From: Canna indica | Taxonomy: Eukaryota > Streptophyta > Magnoliopsida > Zingiberales > Cannaceae | NCBI GenBank assembly: GCA_034359265.1 | Contig: CP136898.1 | Span: 57,215,501-57,279,500, forward strand | Reading direction: 5' to 3' | DNA: 64,000 bases | Part shown: piece after piece, positions 46,601 to 59,340 of the stretch | How the letters are laid out: each line of letters starts with the position of its first letter | Numbering within the stretch: the first letter of the stretch is position 1 | The notes under the pieces: generated by a model | Seen by the model: the letters and a program-made list of their open reading frames with translations, nothing else | What the model was told of the DNA's origin: nothing | The model's database searches: none | Translations under genes and position numbers: made by a program

Positions 46601-49600
46601 TAATGCAAAGAATTGCACAATTTTTTGAATAGAATCTTGAACGAAGCCGACTGATTGAACTTCGGGGAATCGGCTAGAAACGCGCAGCAATCTGAGTCCC
46701 GAGCGACTCCAGAACATTCACTGTGATGGGAGAAGTTGTTAATCGAGTTATTTTTGATAGACTAATGCAAAGAATTGCACAATTGTTTGAATAGAATCTT
46801 GAACGAAGCCGACTGATTGAACTTTGGGGTATTCACTGTGATGGGAGAAGTTGTTAATTGAGTTATTTATGACAAACTAATGCAAAGAATTGCACGCTTT
46901 TTGCAATAGAATCTTCAACGAAGCCGACTGATTGAACTTTTGGGTATCGGCTAGAAACGCCCAGCAATCTGAGTCCCGAGCGACTCCAGAACATTCACTG
47001 TGATGGGAGAAGTTGTTAATCGAGTTATTTTTGATAGACTAATGCAAAGAATTGCACAATTGTTTGAATAGAATCTTGAACGAAGCCGACTGATTGAACT
47101 TTGGGGTATTCACTGTGATGGGAGAAGTTGTTAATTGAGTTATTTATGACAAACTAATGCAAAGAATTGCACGCTTTTTGCAATAGAATCTTCAACGAAG
47201 CCGACTGATTGAACTTTTGGGTATCGGCTAGAAACGCCCAGAAATCTGAGTCCCGAGCTACTCCAGAACATTCACTGTGATGGGAGAAGTTGTTAATCGA
47301 GTTATTTTTGATAGATTAATGCAAAGAATTGCACAATTTTTTGAATAGAATCTTGAACGAAGCCGACTGATTGAACTTCGGGGGATCGGCTAGAAACGCG
47401 GAGCAATCTGAGTCCCGAGCGACTCCAGAACATTCACTGTGATGGGAGAAGTTGTTAATCGAGTTATTTTTGATAGATTAATGCAAAGAATTGCACAATT
47501 TTTTGAATAGAATCTTGAACGAAGCCGACTGATTGAACTTCGGGGAATCGGCTAGAAACGCCCAGCTATCTGAGTCCTGAGCGACTTCAGAACATTCACT
47601 GTGATGGGAGAAGTTGTTAATCGAGTTATTTTTGATAGATTAATGCAAAGAATTGCACAATTTTTTGAATAGAATCTTGAACGAAGCCGACTGATTGAAC
47701 TTCGGGGAACTGGCTAGAAACGCCCAGCTATCTGAGTCCCGAGCGACTTCAGAACATTCACTGTGATGGGAGAATTTGTTAATCGAGTTATTGTTGACAA
47801 ACTAATGCGAAGAATTGCACGCTTTTTGGAATAGAATCTTCAACGAAGTTGACTGATTGAACTTCAGGGTATCGGCTTGTAACGCCCAGCAATTTGAGTC
47901 CCGAGCGACTCCAGAACATTCACTGTGATGGGAGAATTTGTTAATCGAGTTATTGTTGACAAACTAATGCGAAGAATTGCACGCTTTTTGGAATAGAATC
48001 TTCAACGAAGTTGACTGATTGAACTTCAGGGTATCGACTTGTAACGCCCAGCAATTTGAGTCCCGAGCGACTCCAGAACATTCACTGTGATGGGAGAATT
48101 TGTTAATCGAGTTATTTTTGATAGATTAATGCAAAGAATTGCACAATTTTTTGAATAGAATCTTCAACGAAGCCGACTGATTGAACTTCGGGGAATCGGC
48201 TAGAAACGCGCAGCAATCTGAGTCCCGAGCGACTCCAGAACATTCACTGTGATGGGAGAAGTTGTTAATCGAGTTATTTTTGATAGATTAATGCAAAGAA
48301 TTGCCCAATTTTTTGAATAGAATCTTGAACGAAGCCGACTGATTGAACTTCGGGGAATCGGCTAGAAACGCCCAGCTATCTGAGTCCCGAGCGACTTCAG
48401 AACATTCACTGTGATGGGAGAAGTTGTTAATCGAGTTATTTATGACAAACTAATGCAAAGAATTGCACGCTTTTTGCAATAGAATCTTCAACGAAGCCGA
48501 CTGATTGAACTTTTGTGTATCGGCTAGAAACGCCCAGCAATCTGAGTCCCGAGCGACTCCAGAACATTCACTGTGATGGGAGAAGTTGTTAATCGAGTTA
48601 TTTTTGATAGACTAATGCAAAGAATTGCACAATTGTTTGAATAGAATCTTGAACGAAGCCGACTGATTGAACTTTGGGGTATTCACTGTGATGGGAGAAG
48701 TTGTTAATTGAGTTATTTATGACAAACTAATGCAAAGAATTGCACGCTTTTTGCAATAGAATCTTCAACGAAGCCGACTGATTGAACTTTTGGGTATCGG
48801 CTAGAAACGCCCAGAAATCTGAGTCCCGAGCTACTCCAGAACATTCACTGTGATGAGAGAAGTTGTTAATCGAGTTATTTTTGACAAACTAATGCAAATA
48901 ATTGCACAATTTTTTGAATAGAATCTTCAACGAAGCCGACTGATTGAACTTCAGGGTATCGGCTAGAAACGCCCAGCAATCTGAGTCCTGAGCGACTCCA
49001 GAACATTGACTGTGATGGGAGAAGTTGTTAATCGAGTTATTTTTGATAGATTAATGCAAAGAATTGCACAATTTTTTGAATAGAATCTTGAACGAAGCCG
49101 ACTGAATAAACTTCGGGGAATCGGCTAGAAACGCGCAGCAATCTGAGTCCCGAGCGACTCCAGAACATTCACTGTGATGGGAGAAGTTGTTAATCGAGTT
49201 ATTTTTGATAGATTAATGCAAAGAATTGCACAATTTTTTGAATAGAATCTTGAATGAAGCCGACTGATTGAACTTCGGGGAATCGGCTAGAAACGCCCAG
49301 CAATCTGAGTCCCGAGCGACTTCAGAACATTCACTGTGATGGGAAAAGTTGTTAATCGAGTTATTTATGACAAACTAATGCAAAGAATTGCACGCTTTTT
49401 GCAATAGAATCTTCAACGAAGCCGACTGATTGAACTTTTGAGTATCGGCTAGAAACGCCCAGCAATCTGAGTCCCGAGCGACTCCAGAACATTCACTGTG
49501 ATGGGAGAAGTTGTTAATCGAGTTATTTTTGATAGACTAATGCAAAGAATTGCACAATTGTTTGAATAGAATCTTGAACGAAGCCGACTGATTGAACTTT

Positions 49601-51213
49601 GGGGTATTCACTGTGATGGGAGAAGTTGTTAATTGAGTTATTTATGACAAACTAATGCAAAGAATTGCACGCTTTTTGCAATAGAATCTTCAACGAAGCC
49701 GACTGATTGAACTTTTGGGTATCGGCTAGAAACGCCCAGCAATCTGAGTCCCGAGCGACTCCAGAACATTCACTGTGATGGGAGAAGTTGTTAATCGAGT
49801 TATTTTTGATAGACTAATGCAAAGAATTGCACAATTGTTTGAATAGAATCTTGAATGAAGCCGACTGATTGAACTTTGGGGTATTCACTGTGATGGGAGA
49901 AGTTGTTAATTGAGTTATTTATGACAAACTAATGCAAAGAATTGCACGCTTTTTGCAATAGAATCTTCAACGAAGCCGACTGATTGAACTTTTGGGTATC
50001 GGCTAGAAACGCCCAGCAATCTGACTCCCGAGCGACTCCAGAACATTCACTGTGATGGGAGAAGTTGTTAATCGAGTTATTTTTGATAGATTAATGCAAA
50101 GAATTGCACAATTTTTTGAATAGAATCTTGAACGAAGCCGACTGATTGAACTTCGGGGAATCGGCTAGAAACGCCCAGCTATCTGAGTCCCGAGCGACTT
50201 CAGAACATTCGCTGTGATGGGAGAAGTTGTTAATCGAGTTATTTTTGATAGATTAATGCAAAGAATTGCACAATTTTTTGAATAGAATCTTGAACGAAGC
50301 CGACTGATTGAACTTCGGGGAATCGGCTAGAAACGCCCAGCTATCTGAGTCCCGAGCGACTTCAGAACATTCACTATGATGGGAGAATTTGTTAATCGAG
50401 TTATTGTTGACAAACTAATGCGAAGAATTGCACGCTTTTTGGAATAGAATCTTCAACGAAGCTGACTGATTGAACTTCAGGGTATCGGCTTGTAACGCCC
50501 AGCAATTTGAGTCCCGAGCGACTCCAGAACATTCACTGTGATGGGAGAATTTGTTAATCGAGTTATTGTTGACAAACTAATGCGAAGAATTGCACGCTTT
50601 TTGGAATAGAATCTTCAACGAAGCTGACTGATTGAACTTCAGGGTATCGGCTTGTAACGCCCAGCAATTTGAGTCCCGAGCGACTCCAGAACATTCACTG
50701 TGATGGGAGAAGTTGTTAATCGAGTTATTTTTGATAGATTAATGCAAAGAATTGCACAATTTTTTGAATAGAATCTTGAACGAAGCCGACTGATTGAACT
50801 TCGGGGAATCGGCTAGAAACGCGCAGCAATCTGAGTCCCGAGCGACTCCAGAACATTCACTGTGATGGGAGAAGTTGTTAATCGAGTTATTTTTGATAGA
50901 TTAATGCAAAGAATTGCACAATTTTTTGAATAGAATCTTGAACGAAGCCGACTGATTGAACTTCGGGGAATCGGCTAGAAACGCCCAGCTATCTGAGTCC
51001 CGAGCGACTTCAGAACATTCACTGTGATGGGAGAAGTTGTTAATCGAGTTATTTATGACAAACTAATGCAAAGAATTGCACGCTTTTTGGAATAGAATCT
51101 TCAACGAAGCCGACTCATTGAACTTTAGGGTACCGGCTAGAAACGCCCAGCAATCTGAGTCCCGAGCGACTCCAAAATATTCACTCTGATGGGAGAAGTT
51201 GTTAATCGAGTTA

Positions 51214-51663
51214 TTTTTTTTTTGCAACAAGGCAAAGGAAATATATTAATACATAAAAGGATACAATAGAGTTCATGCACGTCTACCATTAATAGGAATG
51301 GTAGAGCTTCTCATCCCCCAAAGGAAAAGACCACGCCCCTCACCTTCGGCATTGCCATCAGCAAGGTAGTAACCAAAGCCTCAGGAGAAAAGGGACAAAA
51401 AGAAAAACCCACAGCCCGGGTCAAGCACAATATAGAGATGCAAACAATGCATCACACGGATTACCCACAACTCGGGCCAAGTAAGAAATATCACATGGAC
51501 CACTCACAACTCGGGCCAAGCAAAGAAAACCCCCACACAGTGAAAACACTAATCTCAACGGACAGGAGTGAAAAGGACTTGAACGCTCCACCGTTCTGAA
51601 ATAGCTCTGTTCCTTGGTGTGTCGGTGATAGGCCTGGTACCATATATCTGAAGAATTTTGATT
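51214..51663 (-). mobile_element. LINE-B truncated copy 1
   Basis: A ~450-bp insert read on the - strand: the last ~36 codons of ORF2, the 3' UTR and an A-tail (ten T at 51214-51223). It is flanked by TTAATCGAGTTATTTTT at 51202-51218 and 51664-51680, a 15-17 bp target-site duplication overlapping the T-run. It is therefore a 5'-truncated insertion, not a deletion product. It differs from the long copy at 61571 by substitutions and an indel (ACATAAAAGG for ACGTAAAAGG; CGCCCCTCAC for CGCCCTCAC). Confidence 0.9.
51555..51663 (-). pseudogene. LINE-B ORF2 C-terminal remnant (copy 1)
   Basis: Aligned with the long copy, the ORF2 stop codon is at 51555-51557 and about 36 codons remain, ending in the same VRFTPVR-like tail as 61913 (here VLFTPVR). 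There is no start and no catalytic domain. A 64-codon frame at 51491-51685 is a different reading frame of the same DNA. Confidence 0.75.
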
Positions 51664-54600
51664 TTAATCGAGTTATTTTTGACAAACTAATGCGAAGAAT
51701 TGCACGCTTTTTGGAATAGAATCTTCAACGAAGCCGACTGATTGAACTTCAGGGTATTGGCTAGAAACACCCAGCAATCTGAGTCCCGAGCGACTCCAGA
51801 ACATTCACTGTGATGGGAGAAGTTGTTAATCTAATTAGTTATGACAAACTAATGCAAAGAACTGCACGCTTTTTGGAATAGAATCTTCAACGAAGCTGAC
51901 TGATTGAACTTCAGGGTATCAGCTTCAAACGCCCAACAGTCTGAGTCCCGTGCGACTCTAGAACATTTACTGTGATGGGAGAAGTTGTTAATCCAATTAG
52001 TTATGACAAACTAATGCAGAGAATTGCTCGCTTTTTGGAATAGAATATTCAACGAAGCCGACTGATTGAACTTCAAGGTATCGGCTAGAAACGCCCAGCA
52101 ATCTGAGTCCCGAGCGACTCCAGAACATTCACTGTGATGGGAGAAGTTGTTAATCGAGTTATTTATGACAAACTAATGCAAAGAATTGCACGCTTTTTGG
52201 AATAGAATCTTTAACGAAGCCGACTGATTGAACTTCGGGGTATCGGTTCGAAACGACCAGAAATCTGAGTCGCGAGCGACTCCAGAACATTCACTGTGAT
52301 GGGAGAAGTTGTTAATCGAGTTATTTTTGATAGACTAATGCAAAGAATCGTACAATTTTTTGAATAGAATCTTGAACTAAGCCGACTGATTGAAATTCGG
52401 GGTATCGGCTAGAAACGCCCAGCAATCTGAGTCCCGAGCGACTCCAGAACATTCACTGTGATGGGAGAAGTTGTTAATCGAGTTATTTATGACAAACTAA
52501 TGCAAAGAATTGCACGCTTTTTGCAATAGAATCTTCAACGAAGCCGATTGATTGAACTTTTGGGTATCGGCTAGAAACGCCCAGCAATCTGAGTCTCGAG
52601 CGACTCCAGAACATTCACTGTGATGGGAGAATTTGTTAATCGAGTTATTTTTGACAAACTAATGCGAAGAATTGCACGCTTTTTGGAATAGAATCTTCAA
52701 CGAAGCCGACTGATTGAACTTCAGGGTATCGGCTAGAAACGCCCAGCAATTTGAGTCCCGAGCGACTCCAGAACATTCACTGTGATGGGAGAAGTTGTTA
52801 ATCGAGTTATTTTTGATAGATTAATGCAAAGAATTGCACAATTTTTTGAATAGAATCTTGAACGAAGCCGACTGATTGAACTTCGGGGAATCGGCTAGAA
52901 ACGCGCAGCAATCTGAGTCCCGAGCGACTCTAGAACATTCACTGTGATGGGAGAAGTTGTTAATCGAGTTATTTTTGATAGATTAATGCAAAGAATTGCC
53001 CAATTTTTTGAATAGAATCTTGAACGAAGCCGACTGATTGAACTTCGGGGAATCGGCTAGAAACGCCCAGCTATCTGAGTCCCGAGCGACTTCAGAACAT
53101 TCACTGTGATGGGAGAATTTGTTAATCGAGTTATTGTTGACAAACTAATGCGAAGAATTGCACGCTTTTTGGAATAGAATCTTCAACGAAGTTGACTGAT
53201 TGAACTTCAGGGTATCGGCTTGTAACGCCCAGCAATTTGAGTCCCGAGCGACTCCAGAACATTCACTGTGATGGGAGAATTTGTTAATCGAGTTATTGTT
53301 GACAAACTAATGCGAAGAATTGTACGCTTTTTGGAATAGAATCTTCAACGAAGCTGACTGATTGAACTTCAGGGTATCGGCTTTAACGCCCAGCAATTTG
53401 AGTCCCGAGCGACTCCAGAACATTCACTGTGATGGGAGAAGTTGTTAATCGAGTTATTTTTGATAGATTAATGCAAAGAATTGCACAATTTTTTGAATAG
53501 AATCTTGAACGAAGCCGACTGATTGAACTTCGGGGGATCCGCTAGAAACGCGGAGCAATCTGAGTCCCGAGCGACTCCAGAACATTCACTGTGATGGGAG
53601 AAGTTGTTAATCGAGTTATTTTTGATAGATTAATGCAAAGAATTGCACAATTTTTTGAATAGAATCTTGAACGAAGCCGACTGATTGAACTTCGGGGAAT
53701 CGGCTAGAAACGCCCAGCTATCTGAGTCCCGAGCGACTTCAGAACATTCACTGTGATGGGAGAAGTTGTTAATCGAGTTATTTTTGATAGATTAATGCAA
53801 AGAATTGCACAATTTTTTGAATAGAATCTTGAACGAAGCCGACTGATTGAACTTCGGGGAACTGGCTAGAAACGCCCAGCTATCTGAGTCCCGAGCGACT
53901 TCAGAACATTCACTGTGATGGGAGAATTTGTTAATCGAGTTATTGTTGACAAACTAATGCGAAGAATTGCACGCTTTTTGGAATAGAATCTTCAACGAAG
54001 TTGACTGATTGAACTTCAGGGTATCGGCTTGTAACGCCCAGCAATTTGAGTCCCGAGCGACTCCAGAACATTCACTGTGATGGGAGAATTTGTTAATCGA
54101 GTTATTGTTGACAAACTAATGCGAAGAATTGTACGCTTTTTGGAATAGAATCTTCAACGAAGCTGACTGATTGAACTTCAGGGTATCGGCTTTAACGCCC
54201 AGCAATTTGAGTCCCGAGCGACTCCAGAACATTCACTGTGATGGGAGAAGTTGTTAATCGAGTTATTTTTGATAGATTAATGCAAAGAATTGCACAATTT
54301 TTTGAATAGAATCTTGAACGAAGCCGACTGATTGAACTTCGGGGAATCGGCTAGAAACGCGCAGCAATCTGAGTCCCGAGCGACTCCAGAACATTCACTG
54401 TGATGGGAGAAGTTGTTAATCGAGTTATTTTTGATAGACTAATGCAAAGAATTGCACAATTGTTTGAATAGAATCTTGAACGAAGCCGACTGATTGAACT
54501 TTGGGGTATTCACTGTGATGGGAGAAGTTGTTAATTGAGTTATTTATGACAAACTAATGCAAAGAATTGCACGCTTTTTGCAATAGAATCTTCAACGAAG

Positions 54601-57600
54601 CCGACTGATTGAACTTTTGGGTATCGGCTAGAAACGCCCAGCAATCTGAGTCCCGAGCGACTCCAGAACATTCACTGTGATGGGAGAAGTTGTTAATCGA
54701 GTTATTTTTGATAGACTAATGCAAAGAATTGCACAATTGTTTGAATAGAATCTTGAACGAAGCCGACTGATTGAACTTTGGGGTATTCACTGTGATGGGA
54801 GAAGTTGTTAATTGAGTTATTTATGACAAACTAATGCAAAGAATTGCACGCTTTTTGCAATAGAATCTTCAACGAAGCCGACTGATTGAACTTTTGGGTA
54901 TCGGCTAGAAACGCCCAGAAATCTGAGTCCCGAGCTACTCCAGAACATTCACTGTGATGGGAGAAGTTGTTAATCGAGTTATTTTTGATAGATTAATGCA
55001 AAGAATTGCACAATTTTTTGAATAGAATCTTGAACGAAGCCGACTGATTGAACTTCGGGGGATCGGCTAGAAACGCGGAGCAATCTGAGTCCCGAGCGAC
55101 TCCAGAACATTCACTGTGATGGGAGAAGTTGTTAATCGAGTTATTTTTGATAGATTAATGCAAAGAATTGCACAATTTTTTGAATAGAATCTTGAACGAA
55201 GCCGACTGATTGAACTTCGGGGAATCGGCTAGAAACGCCCAGCTATCTGAGTCCTGAGCGACTTCAGAACATTCACTGTGATGGGAGAAGTTGTTAATCG
55301 AGTTATTTTTGATAGATTAATGCAAAGAATTGCACAATTTTTTGAATAGAATCTTGAACGAAGCCGACTGATTGAACTTCGGGGAACTGGCTAGAAACGC
55401 CCAGCTATCTGAGTCCCGAGCGACTTCAGAACATTCACTGTGATGGGAGAATTTGTTAATCGAGTTATTGTTGACAAACTAATGCGAAGAATTGCACGCT
55501 TTTTGGAATAGAATCTTCAACGAAGTTGACTGATTGAACTTCAGGGTATCGGCTTGTAACGCCCAGCAATTTGAGTCCCGAGCGACTCCAGAACATTCAC
55601 TGTGATGGGAGAATTTGTTAATCGAGTTATTGTTGACAAACTAATGCGAAGAATTGCACGCTTTTTGGAATAGAATCTTCAACGAAGCTGACTGATTGAA
55701 CTTCAGGGTATCGACTTGTAACGCCCAGCAATTTGAGTCCCGAGCGACTCCAGAACATTCACTGTGATGGGAGAAGTTGTTAATCGAGTTATTTTTGATA
55801 GATTAATGCAAAGAATTGCACAATTTTTTGAATAGAATCTTCAACGAAGCCGACTGATTGAACTTCGGGGAATCGGCTAGAAACGCGCAGCAATCTGAGT
55901 CCCGAGCGACTCCAGAACATTCACTGTGATGGGAGAAGTTGTTAATCGAGTTATTTTTGATAGATTAATGCAAAGAATTGCCCAATTTTTTGAATAGAAT
56001 CTTGAACGAAGCCGACTGATTGAACTTCGGGGAATCGGCTAGAAACGCCCAGCTATCTGAGTCCCGAGCGACTTCAGAACATTCACTGTGATGGGAGAAG
56101 TTGTTAATCGAGTTATTTATGACAAACTAATGCAAAGAATTGCACGCTTTTTGCAATAGAATCTTCAACGAAGCCGACTGATTGAACTTTTGTGTATCGG
56201 CTAGAAACGCCCAGCAATCTGAGTCCCGAGCGACTCCAGAACATTCACTGTGATGGGAGAAGTTGTTAATCGAGTTATTTTTGATAGACTAATGCAAAGA
56301 ATTGCACAATTGTTTGAATAGAATCTTGAACGAAGCCGACTGATTGAACTTTGGGGTATTCACTGTGATGGGAGAAGTTGTTAATTGAGTTATTTATGAC
56401 AAACTAATGCAAAGAATTGCACGCTTTTTGCAATAGAATCTTCAACGAAGCCGACTGATTGAACTTTTGGGTATCGGCTAGAAACGCCCAGAAATCTGAG
56501 TCCCGAGCTACTCCAGAACATTCACTGTGATGAGAGAAGTTGTTAATCGAGTTATTTTTGACAAACTAATGCAAATAATTGCACAATTTTTTGAATAGAA
56601 TCTTCAACGAAGCCGACTGATTGAACTTCAGGGTATCGGCTAGAAACGCCCAGCAATCTGAGTCCTGAGCGACTCCAGAACATTGACTGTGATGGGAGAA
56701 GTTGTTAATCGAGTTATTTTTGATAGATTAATGCAAAGAATTGCACAATTTTTTGAATAGAATCTTGAACGAAGCCGACTGAATAAACTTCGGGGAATCG
56801 GCTAGAAACGCGCAGCAATCTGAGTCCCGAGCGACTCCAGAACATTCACTGTGATGGGAGAAGTTGTTAATCGAGTTATTTTTGATAGATTAATGCAAAG
56901 AATTGCACAATTTTTTGAATAGAATCTTGAATGAAGCCGACTGATTGAACTTCGGGGAATCGGCTAGAAACGCCCAGCAATCTGAGTCCCGAGCGACTTC
57001 AGAACATTCACTGTGATGGGAAAAGTTGTTAATCGAGTTATTTATGACAAACTAATGCAAAGAATTGCACGCTTTTTGCAATAGAATCTTCAACGAAGCC
57101 GACTGATTGAACTTTTGAGTATCGGCTAGAAACGCCCAGCAATCTGAGTCCCGAGCGACTCCAGAACATTCACTGTGATGGGAGAAGTTGTTAATCGAGT
57201 TATTTTTGATAGACTAATGCAAAGAATTGCACAATTGTTTGAATAGAATCTTGAACGAAGCCGACTGATTGAACTTTGGGGTATTCACTGTGATGGGAGA
57301 AGTTGTTAATTGAGTTATTTATGACAAACTAATGCAAAGAATTGCACGCTTTTTGCAATAGAATCTTCAACGAAGCCGACTGATTGAACTTTTGGGTATC
57401 GGCTAGAAACGCCCAGCAATCTGAGTCCCGAGCGACTCCAGAACATTCACTGTGATGGGAGAAGTTGTTAATCGAGTTATTTTTGATAGACTAATGCAAA
57501 GAATTGCACAATTGTTTGAATAGAATCTTGAATGAAGCCGACTGATTGAACTTTGGGGTATTCACTGTGATGGGAGAAGTTGTTAATTGAGTTATTTATG

Positions 57601-58890
57601 ACAAACTAATGCAAAGAATTGCACGCTTTTTGCAATAGAATCTTCAACGAAGCCGACTGATTGAACTTTTGGGTATCGGCTAGAAACGCCCAGCAATCTG
57701 ACTCCCGAGCGACTCCAGAACATTCACTGTGATGGGAGAAGTTGTTAATCGAGTTATTTTTGATAGATTAATGCAAAGAATTGCACAATTTTTTGAATAG
57801 AATCTTGAACGAAGCCGACTGATTGAACTTCGGGGAATCGGCTAGAAACGCCCAGCTATCTGAGTCCCGAGCGACTTCAGAACATTCGCTGTGATGGGAG
57901 AAGTTGTTAATCGAGTTATTTTTGATAGATTAATGCAAAGAATTGCACAATTTTTTGAATAGAATCTTGAACGAAGCCGACTGATTGAACTTCGGGGAAT
58001 CGGCTAGAAACGCCCAGCTATCTGAGTCCCGAGCGACTTCAGAACATTCACTATGATGGGAGAATTTGTTAATCGAGTTATTGTTGACAAACTAATGCGA
58101 AGAATTGCACGCTTTTTGGAATAGAATCTTCAACGAAGCTGACTGATTGAACTTCAGGGTATCGGCTTGTAACGCCCAGCAATTTGAGTCCCGAGCGACT
58201 CCAGAACATTCACTGTGATGGGAGAATTTGTTAATCGAGTTATTGTTGACAAACTAATGCGAAGAATTGCACGCTTTTTGGAATAGAATCTTCAACGAAG
58301 CTGACTGATTGAACTTCAGGGTATCGGCTTGTAACGCCCAGCAATTTGAGTCCCGAGCGACTCCAGAACATTCACTGTGATGGGAGAAGTTGTTAATCGA
58401 GTTATTTTTGATAGATTAATGCAAAGAATTGCACAATTTTTTGAATAGAATCTTGAACGAAGCCGACTGATTGAACTTCGGGGAATCGGCTAGAAACGCG
58501 CAGCAATCTGAGTCCCGAGCGACTCCAGAACATTCACTGTGATGGGAGAAGTTGTTAATCGAGTTATTTTTGATAGATTAATGCAAAGAATTGCACAATT
58601 TTTTGAATAGAATCTTGAACGAAGCCGACTGATTGAACTTCGGGGAATCGGCTAGAAACGCCCAGCTATCTGAGTCCCGAGCGACTTCAGAACATTCACT
58701 GTGATGGGAGAAGTTGTTAATCGAGTTATTTATGACAAACTAATGCAAAGAATTGCACGCTTTTTGGAATAGAATCTTCAACGAAGCCGACTCATTGAAC
58801 TTTAGGGTACCGGCTAGAAACGCCCAGCAATCTGAGTCCCGAGCGACTCCAAAATATTCACTCTGATGGGAGAAGTTGTTAATCGAGTTA
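51664..58890. repeat. Satellite array between the two truncated LINE-B copies
   Basis: 162/115-bp satellite. The first ~1 kb after the LINE (51.7-52.7 kb) holds more diverged monomers (AATCTAATTAGTTATG, CCGTGCGACTCTAG, GGTTCGAAACGACC) than the rest of the array. The same diverged set recurs at 59.4-60.4 kb because of the 7677-bp duplication. No gene is visible. Confidence 0.95.
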
Positions 58891-59340
58891 TTTTTTTTTT
58901 GCAACAAGGCAAAGGAAATATATTAATACATAAAAGGATACAATAGAGTTCATGCACGTCTACCATTAATAGGAATGGTAGAGCTTCTCATCCCCCAAAG
59001 GAAAAGACCACGCCCCTCACCTTCGGCATTGCCATCAGCAAGGTAGTAACCAAAGCCTCAGGAGAAAAGGGACAAAAAGAAAAACCCACAGCCCGGGTCA
59101 AGCACAATATAGAGATGCAAACAATGCATCACACGGATTACCCACAACTCGGGCCAAGTAAGAAATATCACATGGACCACTCACAACTCGGGCCAAGCAA
59201 AGAAAACCCCCACACAGTGAAAACACTAATCTCAACGGACAGGAGTGAAAAGGACTTGAACGCTCCACCGTTCTGAAATAGCTCTGTTCCTTGGTGTGTC
59301 GGTGATAGGCCTGGTACCATATATCTGAAGAATTTTGATT
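58891..59340 (-). mobile_element. LINE-B truncated copy 2 (duplicate of copy 1)
   Basis: It looks identical to 51214-51663 at a distance of exactly 7677 bp, with the same T-run (58891-58900) and the same flanking duplication TTAATCGAGTTATTTTT (58879-58895 and 59341-59357). It was copied by the segmental duplication, not by a new insertion. Confidence 0.9.
59232..59340 (-). pseudogene. LINE-B ORF2 C-terminal remnant (copy 2)
   Basis: The same ORF2 tail as at 51555-51663, duplicated with the surrounding 7.7 kb. It is non-functional as it stands. Confidence 0.75.

Larger units (their letters stand above)
33271..51213. repeat. Satellite array, middle block
   Basis: The same 162/115-bp satellite resumes in phase after LINE-A. 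From about 40 kb a further monomer type appears with AATGCGAAGAATTG, GCTTTTTGGAATAG and TCGGCTTGTAACG or TCGGCTTTAACG; I did not see it left of LINE-A. The GTCCTGAGGG monomer type, so regular on the left, is absent here; a related GTCCTGAGCG form occurs near 34120, 35650 and 48990. No gene is visible. Confidence 0.97.
45061..52737. repeat. 7677-bp segmental tandem duplication, copy 1 (carries truncated LINE-B)
   Basis: Sequence at position x recurs at x+7677 from about 45061 to 52749, through satellite variants and the whole truncated LINE-B. Rare markers confirm the register: GACTCTAGAAC (45248 and 52925), GGGATCCGC (45857 and 53534) and the LINE T-run (51214 and 58891). The ends are approximate because monomers resemble each other; they are placed where the flanks stop agreeing. 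Confidence 0.88.

Noticed and set aside
51491..51685. 64-codon - strand frame repeated at 59168-59362
   Set aside because: It is a wrong-frame reading of the LINE-B ORF2 tail and 3' UTR that runs into satellite. Its duplication is due to the 7677-bp repeat.
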